From positions 7,626,001 to 7,690,000 of the forward strand of contig OY720098.1 in the NCBI GenBank assembly GCA_963082875.1: DNA of 64,000 nucleotides, given 5' to 3'. Positions 1 through 10,850 of the stretch are shown one piece after another. The stretch's first letter is position 1, and each line of letters begins with the position of its first letter. The position numbers were made by a program, and so were the translations under genes. The notes under the pieces are model-generated. The model ran no database searches, was not told where the DNA came from, and saw nothing but the letters and a program-made list of their open reading frames with translations. This DNA is from Corella eumyota (lineage: Eukaryota > Chordata > Ascidiacea > Phlebobranchia > Corellidae).

Positions 1-87
1 GTATGAAACATTTTTAGTTTTTAAATTATACATTTCAAATAATAAAATAATGTATCATAAAAGTATGAAACATTTTCGGTATTTAAG

Positions 88-445
88 GTGGTATATTGTT
101 GAAACAAATTATGATCCTTGGAATAAACCACCAGCCTCTGATGACAGAAGAGATGTTGCTATTAAAGCAATGAATGAAGTTGGACAGAAAAACTTGAACG
201 TTTCAACATTTTATCAGGTAAATTTCAATAAAAGGAGGTTGTGCTTAGAATTACACTGGGCTAACATTTAAAGGTTAACCACAAATAGGTATATAATATT
301 TTATATTTAAATTACTGTGCAGGTATTTTCAACACAGCCTGTGCTTAACCCAACAACAACTTACACCACAATTATGAGTGCTTCAGATGCTTCAGTGTAT
401 CAAACCATGATTCGATACGATGCACCTTCACCTCCCAATCTTTAA
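88..445 (+). CDS. NAAA: NAAA-like N-acylethanolamine acid amidase, 3' end (partial)
   Basis: Last two coding exons of a gene that begins before the window: 88-217 and 323-445, stop TAA at 443-445. The first starts after an AG at 86-87 and the intron is GT-AG. The protein reads WYIVETNYDPW, then DDRRDVAIKAMNEVGQ, then PVLNPTTTYTTIMSA. This matches the C-terminal part of the beta subunit of NAAA and its relative acid ceramidase (ASAH1), lysosomal Ntn-type hydrolases that cleave fatty-acid amides. The spacing of VETNYD, DDRR, AIKALN-like and YTTxMSA fits NAAA better than ASAH1, which has a longer tail ending in Cys-containing residues. The catalytic Cys lies upstream and cannot be seen. Paralogue choice is an inference from remembered sequences. 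Confidence 0.8.
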
Positions 446-1152
446 TTTTTATAAAAGTTTAATTGTTTTCGCATCTTATTAATTATTTATACTTTGATTT
501 TTTGATTTTCTTTTATTAACTTTTATAACATGATGTGCAGTTATATCAATTTGTTTTATTATGTTTTATGGAAGTTCAATGTTTGAAGTTTTTTATATTT
601 CTAATTTTTATACCAAAAGTGAAATTGTGAAAGTTAATCGTATAATACATAACGTTTTCAAGAATTTTTGGTTGACATTGCTCTATATAAAGATTTTTCT
701 CAGTAAACTTTGGGCTATTAAAAACAAAAATTTTCCTTTGTTTAACCGGGGCCATTTTTAAAGTGCATTTGGAGACCGAATCGTCCCCGGAGAAAATACA
801 AAATGCATGCAGAAAAAAAAACAATAAATAAAAAGAAATCAAAGTTCGTTTAAAATCTAGTTTTAATAAATGTTTTTGCCTTTGAATATTCTTGTGAATA
901 TTAACAAATAACTTTATTATATGTTGGGTTAAAAGTTATTTGCTACCAGTGTGGATTTTGGACAATAATGGCAAAGCGCGATATGTTAAAAACTATAATT
1001 TTGCATTTATGATTTAGATATTTTGTTAACCTTTTTGTGGGGTTTGAAAAATTGCAGAGCACTTGTTTGGAATAAGATGTTAATGTAGATTTTATTTTAA
1101 AACCCGTAACAAATCGTATTTGAACTGCGTTTATGCGTTCATTATCAAAACA
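446..1152. other. Intergenic, NAAA-like to SMUG1
   Basis: AT-rich 3' flank of the NAAA-like gene and 5' flank of SMUG1. Small ORFs on both strands here have no family resemblance or splice support. I see no RNA gene or repeat. Confidence 0.6.
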
Positions 1153-3821
1153 ATGGATGGGTATTTTCAAGATGTAGCAATTAAGCCACGATTTAAACAA
1201 GAATATCAAAACAATGCAACACAAGGTTTAGGTTATTCACATAACCTGCAACATAATACTTCACATGGTGGAGTAATAGTAAAAGATGAAAGCAATTTTC
1301 CTGTTGAATTTCAGCAAGAGTATTTCAACAATGAAGGTAGATGGAAGGAACAAGAGGTAATATTGCTAAACTCTATTGTATTCTAACTTATTTTAATATT
1401 TTTTAAATGTATTTATATAAGCTGTATTTTTTTAATTTTTAACATTCTTGTTTTTATTTCTTGTTGCAGGCAATGGTGTTGCCTAATACACACCAACCTA
1501 ACATTGCATACAACAACCCTAATCACATCTTACAAACTCAACAACAGCAACAACAACAGAGTGGTGCCGATTTTGACTTGTTAGCAGCAGCTGAAGCAGC
1601 TACGAGATCATTTGCAGTAGGAATGCAACATGCAGTGATGCTACAACAACAAGAATCTATGATTGTAAGAATTTTTGTTATTCAATGACTTTTTGAAGAA
1701 TTGGTTGATTCTTAGTTTGTAAACATATTTGTATTCTTTATTAATTTTATTGTTTTTACATGGCATGCTAAAAAAGTAGTGTATTCTTTAACTAACCTTA
1801 TATGCTTTTTGCTATTGAAACGCAATTATTTAGTAACAACATATATTCACAATATAGTTAACTTTTTAAAGATAATTAGTATAATAAAAAAATTAAGATG
1901 GTTAATTTTTGTGTTAATACATTTAATTTGCAAAAATTTAATTTTCAAAATTTGTTTCAGCCTAAACCAGATAAAAATCAACTCGGTGTTAGTGGTTTTA
2001 ATTTGTCACAATACTCTAGTCAAGCAAGTGCAATATTAAGTCAACATCAGAGTTTAGATTCACAACAAGAACTTGTTATGTCGGGAAATCATGACTGCCA
2101 AGATGGTACTTTTAATAACCAAATCGTTTCAGCTTTTTTATGGATAGAAGCAAAACTGTGTGCACAACTAAAGGTAACATATGGAGCACATTATTTGTTT
2201 ATAAAATTGGTATAGCCTATACAATATGGAGTGTGGGCTTTGTAAAATTTGTGTTTACTTTTTCATGTGGTTGTTGGTACAAATGTGATATTTTACATGT
2301 AAAGTTAATTTACTGCAATAATTTTTTATTTAAAAAAATAATTATTTATATACATATTTATATACGTTGGCAACTATATTTAATTTTAAACCACTGTGTT
2401 TAGTATCTTAATTTCTGTGAGAGGGTTTCTTATGTATACAATCCACTTGAGTATGCATCTGATCTTCATGCCCACTATGTAAGCAAGTTTTGTGGATCCA
2501 AACCAATATTATTTCTGGGAATGAATCCTGGTCCGTTTGGAATGGCACAAAATGGGGTAAAACTAACTAAGTTTTAAATATTGACCATAAATGATGTTTA
2601 AAAACTTTTAACAATGTGTGTGAATTTGTGTGGCAAATTTTTTTGAAATATTTACTTTTTTTATATATATATATACACTTTTTTATAACAAATTATTTAA
2701 ATTGAAGGTACCTTTTGGTGACACCAGGTTTGTAAAAGAGTGGTTGAAAGTAACTGGAAATGTACAATCTCCTGTAAATGAACATCCAAGAAGATTAGTG
2801 CAAGGATTGAAATGTACAAGGTACAACAATCTAAAAGGACATTTGCATTAAATTGTTTTACAAAATATTTGCAGTTGTTTATGTTAAAATTTTTTTATTT
2901 AAAATTTTTTTATATTTGCAGAAGCGAAGTTTCTGGTGCTAGATTTTGGGGTTTCATGGCAAAACTTTGTGGAACTCCTGAGCAATTCTTTCAAAACTGT
3001 TTTGTTCATAATTATTGTCCACTTGCCTTTATGACTAAAACAGGTATTTATCTATTTAGGGTTTACATTTCAATTCTGTTTTATTTAATAAGTTTATTTA
3101 AATATTGAAATGTGTTTTGTTAACTAACAAAAGATTAGGATTAATTTAATCTTTTTTTTATAAAAATTTGTGTTGTTATATTGTCTAGGAAAAAACGTAA
3201 TTCCTGCAGCTTTACCAGCTAACGATAAACGACCACTCGAGGCAGTATGTGACATGGCATTACTTCAAGTTGTAAGGGTGTTAAGGTGTCAAGTTGTTGT
3301 AGGAGTTGGAAAGTATGCTGCTGACAGGTAGAGTTCAGGATTTTGCCAAACAACTGTCAAGTTGATTTTTTGATTAACTTTTAGTAATGGTACAAATATT
3401 CATGCTTAGAAAAAATCATTAATTGATAAATAATTTACATTTGCTTTTAAATTTCTTACCCATTTTTTGTATATATATTAGAGCTCAACATGTGTTAAAA
3501 GAATCAGGTGATGAATCATCAGCAAGCATAAGAGTGGAGAGAATATTACATCCTTCCCCTGCATCACCTCAGGTTTATTTTGTTTTGCATTTAGAGAATC
3601 AATATCTTATAGGCTGTAAAAACCATAAAAATAGTCATACTAGCATGTCTATTTTTTTTAAATTTAAAAAACGTATTTTTTACAGTAATTTTTTTTTGGA
3701 AAAGCTTTGGTTTAAATTTTACCTAACTTAATATTTACAGGCTAATAGTGGATGGGAAGAGATTGTAATAAGGCAGTTACAAGCATGTGGGGTGTTACAA
3801 TATCTCCAAATGTCAGTTTAA
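1153..3821 (+). CDS. SMUG1: SMUG1 single-strand-selective uracil-DNA glycosylase with long N-terminal extension
   Basis: Nine coding exons, all GT-AG and in frame: 1153-1356, 1470-1664, 1961-2173, 2404-2556, 2708-2820, 2922-3043, 3189-3327, 3482-3572, 3741-3821; 436 residues. SMUG1 removes uracil and oxidised pyrimidines from nuclear DNA in base-excision repair. The glycosylase domain starts near residue 205 ([11 protein letters not shown]). It carries the active-site motif [11 protein letters not shown] (Asn245, equal to human Asn85), [19 protein letters not shown], and HPSP with catalytic His403. Human SMUG1 has 270 residues, so about 200 residues in exons 1-3 are extra. They are low in complexity, with a run of glutamines near residues 90-97 and many Gln, Ser and Asn. 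Start chosen at the ATG at 1153; the frame is open 33 bases further up but without an ATG there. The catalytic domain is certain; that exons 1-3 belong to the same mRNA is inferred from frame. Confidence 0.88.
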
Positions 3822-5649
3822 CTCTATTACCTCAGGTTCATAACGTTGCGTTGATTGGTCACTTGTTTGAGTTAACACTTACTTTATTTTATATCCAATT
3901 CACATACAACAAGACAACTTTTGCTATATTTACTATACCTCAAATATATACTATATCTACCTATTGAGTTTTTGTTTATTATCACTTAGTGTTTTACAAT
4001 AAGCAAAACAAGTGTTTTATTATTACATTTAATACCTCGAAAGTATTTTGTATGTAAGTATTAAGTTTTGTTTCTTCTTCAGCAATAATTTGTGTGCTCT
4101 TAATTAGTTTAATTGGTTCCAATCTAGCCTATACTCTTCATTTTTTAAATGTTCCCTAATTATTTTCTTGTAAAAAGTTCTTAATATTTCACATTCCATT
4201 TTAATTGCTGCTAGTGCCATTTTTAGATCTATAATTTGGTTATTTTTAATCTAATTTCCTGTTTTTATTTTTTTTAAATATGGGTAATTTTAAATTTTTC
4301 AAACAGTTATCTACAAAATCTTTTTATAATTTACTTAACTACTCCTACTAGGCTATTGCTAAAAAGTCTTAAATAAGTTATATGACTGTTTTCTCTTATT
4401 TCCCAATTTTTTTTTACAACTTTTGTAATAATTACTGATTTGTATATATTAACTTTGTTGCATTACCTTTTGTATTGTGTTTATTTTTCATACTGTTAAG
4501 AAATATATCTTGTTTCAAAATACTAAAATTTTTTTTTTTTTGGTTACTTTAAAACACCATTTTTGTAATCATGTAGATAATTATTAGCTTTTTTCAATTT
4601 TAGAATAAATTGTGGTTACTAAAGTTAATTTTTGTAAATTGTTTTCATTTGGCCTCAAATCATTCATGTTTTTTTTTAAATTACTAACTACCTCAGTTTA
4701 CTTCTATCAATATTACATTTGCTAGATTGTACCTTTTTTAATTATACGTAGGCATTTTTTATTTTGGTAAAATTTTAATTATTTCTATTCTTCAATTTTT
4801 TAAAAAATTCAGCTGGTTTTAAAAGTTTTAATTTTTTTTATTGTTAACTGAAATTCTATTTTGTGCTAAATTAAAAAACTTTGTTGCAAAAAGTAGTATG
4901 TTGCAAAAATGTAATTTTATATATTTTAATGAAATGATTGAAGTGTTTTTGTTAAAATTTCAGGGCAATTTTTATTCTTCCTTAAACTTTTAATTTGGCT
5001 TACTGTAGTTGGTACGTTTAAAATGCTTCTGCCTCATTTTTTATAATTGTTGCATGTTTTGTAGAATATTTATAGTTAATGTATTTGTATAGTGGTTAAT
5101 TATCTTATTTTTGCAACTAGTTCGATATATATATGTTTATAAATCAGTTGCTAACTAAATAAAAAAGGTTTCTGGAATGCTATTTGTGAAAATTTACACA
5201 TTTGTTAACGCCATTCTTAAATCACATACACCTTAATATGTGCTCAACTAAAATTATTCACTGTTTCGTTTAAATGTTTGTATACATTATAACTTTTATT
5301 ATGTTTAATGTAAAATACATTTTGCCTCCATTTATACTGTGTTGTTACCTGTTTTAAAAGTTGAAGGGGTTTTAGATAAGTTAAGCATTATTTTAAGTGC
5401 AAAGCTAGTGTTGATTAATACTTTAATAATATTATTACATATTGAAATGGGATTAATTAATGTAAAATATCGGTAATTTATGTAAGAAACCAATATAATG
5501 TTGGAAAAAAATAATTGTTTATAATTACGAAAATTCAACTTTAAGCGTGGTGTAAAAGTAGGGTACTGATACTGTTAAAGTTGTTTTATGTATGAAGATC
5601 AAAACGCTCTTAAACAGTTTAAAAATATTCTTTTTTTATAACTAAGAAA
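3822..5649. other. Intergenic, SMUG1 to BLZF1
   Basis: Very T-rich spacer of 1.8 kb with no ORF that resembles a family and no clear repeat. The first few hundred bases are probably the SMUG1 3' UTR. Confidence 0.55.
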
Positions 5650-8214
5650 ATGGAATCTCCAAGACTTTCATCACATCCTACAGTGGTTCAAATTGATCGT
5701 GGTAGGGTAATTTATTGTTTGTAAATTTGTTTATAAATGTTAATCCAAAATTAAGACTTTATCACAAATTTAAAATTATCTATAAGTTGATTTAAAATAG
5801 GTTCCAATTTAAAGAATTTTGATTCTTTTTTGCACTAGCTTTTGGTAACAATAGTTGCCTTAATTTCATTGTTTAGAACCTTCATACCCTAGTTCACAGA
5901 GAATAGGTGGAGATGGAAGAGAAGCTGAGATTGAATCCAAGAAAACTTCACAAAACTACTCACAAACAACGTATGCACCTTACTCTCCTCCTCAACGTAA
6001 GCTCATATTTAACCTATTGAAATTTTTATTTTTCCATAAAAAGTATGGTTATTAGCTCATTCATCGGTTCATTTCCATTACCCATTTTTAGTTAAAAAAT
6101 AATTATATTATAAGTTATTTGATTTAAAAATGTTAAAAAACTTTTTTTGCTAATCTTTGAGTTTTTAGTAGTTAAAAATTTATATATCATCCCTTTAATG
6201 TATTTATAAAAATATTATTTTTATTTTATTTTTCTATAAACATTTAGATAAAAATGTAGAAAATAGACCCATCTCTCCAATTCCTTTTGTTGATTTTAAT
6301 GCAAGTGAAAAACTACAAAGTAGCCCAAGAACTTCCTCACCTTCAAGTCCTCGGCTACATCAAAGTTCTTTAAGTGAAAAAAATCTACAAGAAGAAAAGA
6401 ACATTTTAAAAGATCACCTTCAAATACAAATTCAAGTAAATTTTTTATATTTTTGTAAAATTATAGATATTGTAACAAAACCGCCATTTTATTGTTCACT
6501 TTTACTTGTTATCTGTCTCTAGTCCACTCTGGAAAGTAGGGCAGTTTTCGACGAGATCTCGTGCGTGCAAGCAAAAAAATGCGTGACCGCTCGTGCACGC
6601 GTACCAAAATTTCTGGTCTATGCACAGTGCCCTACTTTCCAGACTGGTCCCTAGTCACGTGCTAACACCTTTAGTTACGTGGGCACATCTTATCCCGTTG
6701 TTTTCTGTATCACGGGACTTGTATGTTTAAACAGAAGAAATAAATAGTATGAGAGTGGCATAGTGAACAACTTCATGAACAGTTGTGTTTGGTTGCTTTA
6801 TAGTGTTAATTATCGTTTTGTAAATAAAAAAAATAAAAAAACTATAAAAATGAGATTTAAAACTAAAAAAAAGATATTAATACCTTGCAATTTTAATATT
6901 TTAGGTGAACCAGGAATTAAAAAGATTGTTAGTTGCATCAGTTGGAGAGGAATTGGGATATCATTATGAGAGGTTGTCTACTGAAAAGGCACAACTTGCT
7001 ATGGAGGTAAATCTTAAAATATTTACTCTTTAAATATTTTTATAAACCTCTATTATAAATTTATGTAAAAATTTGAGTTCATCAATGTCTTTGTTTATTT
7101 ATAGATTGGAGAGTTGGGAGTGGAGTTAGCGAAGAAAAAAGATGAGTTGGAAAGATTGGAGATAACTTGTGATGTTTGGAGGAGTAAATTTCTTGCGAGC
7201 AGGTTACAGTGTGATGGTTATATTCAGTGGAAAAGCACACATGTAAGTTTTGTAATTTAAAGTTTAAATTATAAAGTTCACTTAAATTTTATTTTTTCTT
7301 CTATCAGACAATCCCCAATATAGTATTAAGATTAAAGATTTTTATATGTTAGTAAATATTATTATACGCTGAATCTTTAGATTTATTATTACATTTACCA
7401 AACTTGTTGCACAAACAGTTTTAAGTTGATTTATTATAACGACTCAGTTTATTCTTTATTTGTTTGCACTCTTTTATTAATACCTCCATTTAACATAGCC
7501 ATAAAACATAAAAATTGTGTTTAAAATAAACAGGAAAGACAAGCAAGAGAGATGGAAAGTGGGGTGAGAGGTTTATTGCAGGAACATTGGAGAAGAAGTG
7601 AAAATTTACAAACTATCACAAGGTTGATATAACTTGTTTGCTAACACTTTGTCAGGCCTTGCAGTAATAAAATAACTTTACTATGTTTATTCTATTTAGT
7701 AACAGTCCATTTATTATTATTTTATTTTAGAACTTTAGAAAATTTAAAATTAACCCTAAAAATTCCTGATCGAATTTCGACAATCAACCAAAAAAGTTCA
7801 ACCATGGATGAATATTGTAAAGAAATTGCCAACCAATTATCAAATCACATATTAGAAGATTCAAAACAAATATGTGTTAATGTTATTCACAACGAAGTCC
7901 CATTACCAACCCCTGCTGAAAAATATGTTTTACAGGTATATATAACTGTACAATATATTGCAATTTGTTAAGATTTATATATATACATTAAATCAATTTT
8001 ATTAACATTTTTTGTTTTAAATTAGCTACTAAGTGAGCATCAAAATTCTAATCCCACCTCTCCAAATAAAAGACCCGGCAAATTTTTGTTGCCACAATCT
8101 TGTGTGAAATCAGACCACAGAACAGTGATCGACAGATTCCATTCCAAAGCTGTGTTTGATAACATTACACTTAACTGTTGTATACACTGTAAGGGTGATA
8201 TACAGGTTGTGTAA
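5650..8214 (+). CDS. BLZF1: Golgin-45 (basic leucine zipper nuclear factor 1)
   Basis: Eight coding exons: 5650-5701, 5877-5996, 6248-6435, 6905-7006, 7105-7242, 7534-7622, 7731-7935, 8026-8214; 360 residues (human 400). Golgin-45 is a Golgi coiled-coil protein that binds Rab2 and the PDZ domains of GRASP55. Visible here are a Ser/Pro-rich N-terminus, a coiled coil from about residue 104, the family signature LKRLLVASVGEELGYHYERL near 123-142, and CDVWRSKFLASR near 180-191. The last exon holds DNITLNCCIHCKGDIQVV, with Cys349, Cys350 and Cys353 as in human NCCNHC, and ends in a hydrophobic C-terminus (VV) suited to a PDZ groove. Exon 1 ends CGTG|GTAGGG; this donor, not the one five bases on, keeps the frame. 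A small inverted-repeat element sits in intron 3. Confidence 0.9.
6519..6654. mobile_element. Short inverted-repeat element (MITE-like) in BLZF1 intron 3
   Basis: About 136 bases bounded by inverted ends: TCTGGAAAGTAGGGCA on the left and its exact complement TGCCCTACTTTCCAGA on the right, with looser pairing out to CTAG on both sides. The interior is much richer in CG than its surroundings. It has no coding capacity. The family is unknown to me and a target-site duplication is not clear. Confidence 0.6.
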
Positions 8215-9015
8215 TTGCAATATTGTTTTTATATATTTTGAATTTTACACTATTTATAATATATCAAATATGCTGGATTTTGTATTATGGTATTTACGCT
8301 GTATAACAAGGTGAGTATGCAAAACCAATGTTAAACATTAGAGATATATTTATTTTATTGAAAGCAAATTTTAACCTTTATAGTATAAGGGAATCGGAAA
8401 AGGTTGTTACAAGGGTAAATGTAGATACGTACTTCTATTTTATCTCTTGAAAAAGTCTCTGATGAAGAACTTCTTTACCAAGAAAAATTTTACGTCTGTG
8501 CCTTTACATTTTTAATACTTATTCGCAGAAAAACTAATAGAAATAGTGGTAATCTATATATGTTCGTTATTACACCGTGTTTTATCTTAAAATAAATTAA
8601 ATATTGAAATAATTGAACTAAGTTCTGAGATCCGATATTGAATGGTTTGAAAAAATTATTCTCAAGCAAGCTTATCTAGTAAAAGTTGTATTAGAATTTC
8701 CACATCACAAATTTGTATAAAATAATATGAAAAGTAAAACAGATAAATATACACCCAGGTTATATATTTTAAAATAGAGCGGGTTTTTTATGAAAAATTA
8801 GTTACTGTACAAAATAACAATAGTTGTTGCACGGGCTGAACTGCAGCACTAATTTAGGTCAACTGTAAAATTTAAAATGTTAAACATTTTATAACCTTGC
8901 AATAACGGTGTACTAAACGTCTCCAGATAATAAAAATCAAACAAAAAATGCGAGGACAAGATAAACAATTTATAAAAAAAAAACTGAGTGAAAGTTTATT
9001 CCCAAAAAATCTATA
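8215..9015. other. Intergenic, convergent 3' flanks of BLZF1 and GST
   Basis: Tail-to-tail spacer of 0.8 kb, AT-rich. I see no gene, RNA or repeat in it; both 3' UTRs should lie here. Confidence 0.55.
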
Positions 9016-10850
9016 CTAAGCGGCATTTCTAGCTAAGATGGAAGCAGAGTATCTTCGTTTATGCTCGATTGCGGTTGCTTCGGGGTACATGGTCTTCGCC
9101 ACCAAGGGATTGTTGCGCATATTTCTAACCCAGACCAAAACTCGGCCACAAGCTGCAGTCTCGAATTGTGGAATCCACGAATCAATCTGTGTGTAAAAAA
9201 GTCCAATTATTAACTAACTTAAAGTAGTACTTTAATGTTTACAGCGCGAACTTTGGATCGATTATACAAATATATAAGGTTTAGTGTATGTAAGAGTAGA
9301 TCGTTCGTCTGCTCCATTTACGACAGGAAGTGTTTTTTCTTTGTTTAGTGATCCATTTGGGGGAAAAGTTATATGCTAAAGGGCGCATTTATCGGCATAC
9401 GCTCAAGACAATTTTTTTAAATTATATTACCTTATCGAGGTAAGGAAATATTCCAAAGTCCACAAAGTTTGGCTCCGATCCACCAAAAAATTTCCCTCCC
9501 AACATGACAAGTTCGTTCTCAAGATACGAAAGGGCTTCAATAAACAAATCTAATCCTTCGCGAGGGCTGGATAGAATAATCGACTTTTCGAAATAGGGGA
9601 GAATCTAAAATTCGAATATAAAGCTTGTGTGCTATATACTTACTAACAACAAATTAAAGTGGTTTGCTAGCTTGGACATAATATCATAAATTTTTACAGC
9701 TCGAAATTTTTTAAGTCATTTATTATTTATCATTAAAAATTTTTAACGAGGGGGTTACTTACGTATTTTGTAAAATGATCGAGTATTTTTTCTTGTCGTT
9801 TTTGTTGGGCATCTTCCTTGTTTTGCTTGGTTAATTTGTTAATAAATTGGATTGATTCTCCGTAGTCTTGCATAGCCGTGAATCCATTGCATTGTAGGGC
9901 TGGGGTCTATCAATTTTAATACGATTTTATGTTTCACTTTCTTTTTAATTATTTTTTTCTTGTCAGAAATTAAGAAATTTTAAAGGTCATTTTTGGTTCT
10001 TCAAATTTAAGACATAATATACCTTTGACCCATTCTCTCCACATGTATGATCCAAATTCTCAGGTAAGGTAACGAGCTTGTATCTAAAACATAAGATAGT
10101 GATCAAAGTCCAGTTACAGGTAAAAAGCCCGATAGAACACTCGTCGTATTGTATTACGTATAAGGGGTTATTATTCTCCTACTAAATTATATTTTTTCAA
10201 ACAATTGAAACAATGTTCCTAAAAATTAAATTTTAAATTTATTTTAATGTCATCCTTGCTCTTAAATTGTGGAAAATTTTGAAAGCATTCGCTTGCTTTA
10301 AAGTGCCATTACGTTTGTGTGTTCAGTGGCCCTATCGCTTACCGGCGTGTCTTATGGAAAAGTACTACGCCGTTGGTTTTAAATCACACCACCTTGTGTA
10401 GGGGTGGTTGTATTAAAAAAGCAAAGGGCTAAATTACAGATTTAGAGAATAAAGACATCTATTCAAAACCACACAAACATTGATTAAGAAATTTGAACAT
10501 GTTGTTATGCGAGTAAATTTCGTATTTGAAAGTTGCGAAATTATAAGTTACGAAAGTGCTGGCTAGTCGAAATTTAATCTGTTTTCGAAATTAAAATAAA
10601 ATTTGAATTGTTTAACTCTGTCATTGTATGACGTCAATTTGGTATACTATATCAATGAACATATTGCGCAAAATTAGTTAAATAAAATACGTTTTGTTGC
10701 ACAATTAGCCCATTCCACATTTTCTTAAACAAAATATGTTAAATAAATAAGCATTAATTATTTAACTTACTCTAATCCACTAGCTTCTAGGGCAAGCAAA
10801 ATGCTTTGAGATTTTGGGCACCATTGTTGATTGTAGAAAGTAACGCTCAT
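9016..10850 (-). CDS. Cytosolic glutathione S-transferase, omega-like
   Basis: Five coding exons on the minus strand: 10771-10850, 10023-10083, 9763-9906, 9431-9604, 9016-9186; 209 residues, the usual GST length. The N-terminal thioredoxin-like half begins MSVTFYNQQWCPKSQ. Cys11 in WCPKS sits where omega-class and other cysteine-type GSTs hold their catalytic Cys. The cis-Pro region reads SKTPALQCNG and is followed by AMQDYGESIQFINKL, the usual GST 'ES..I..YL' glutathione-binding segment. Residues from about 70 on form the all-helical half, with a long Lys/Gln-rich stretch and GGKFFGGSEPNFVDFGIFPYL, the N-capping box region (SEPNFVDF). This suggests thiol transfer or dehydroascorbate reductase-type chemistry rather than Tyr/Ser conjugation; that is inferred from Cys11. 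The exact class is unsure. Confidence 0.82.

Noticed and set aside
88-445. Acid ceramidase (ASAH1) as the identity of the first gene
   Set aside because: The two families are close, but the AIKAMNEVGQ and YTTIMSA stretches and the tail fit NAAA better. ASAH1 remains possible.
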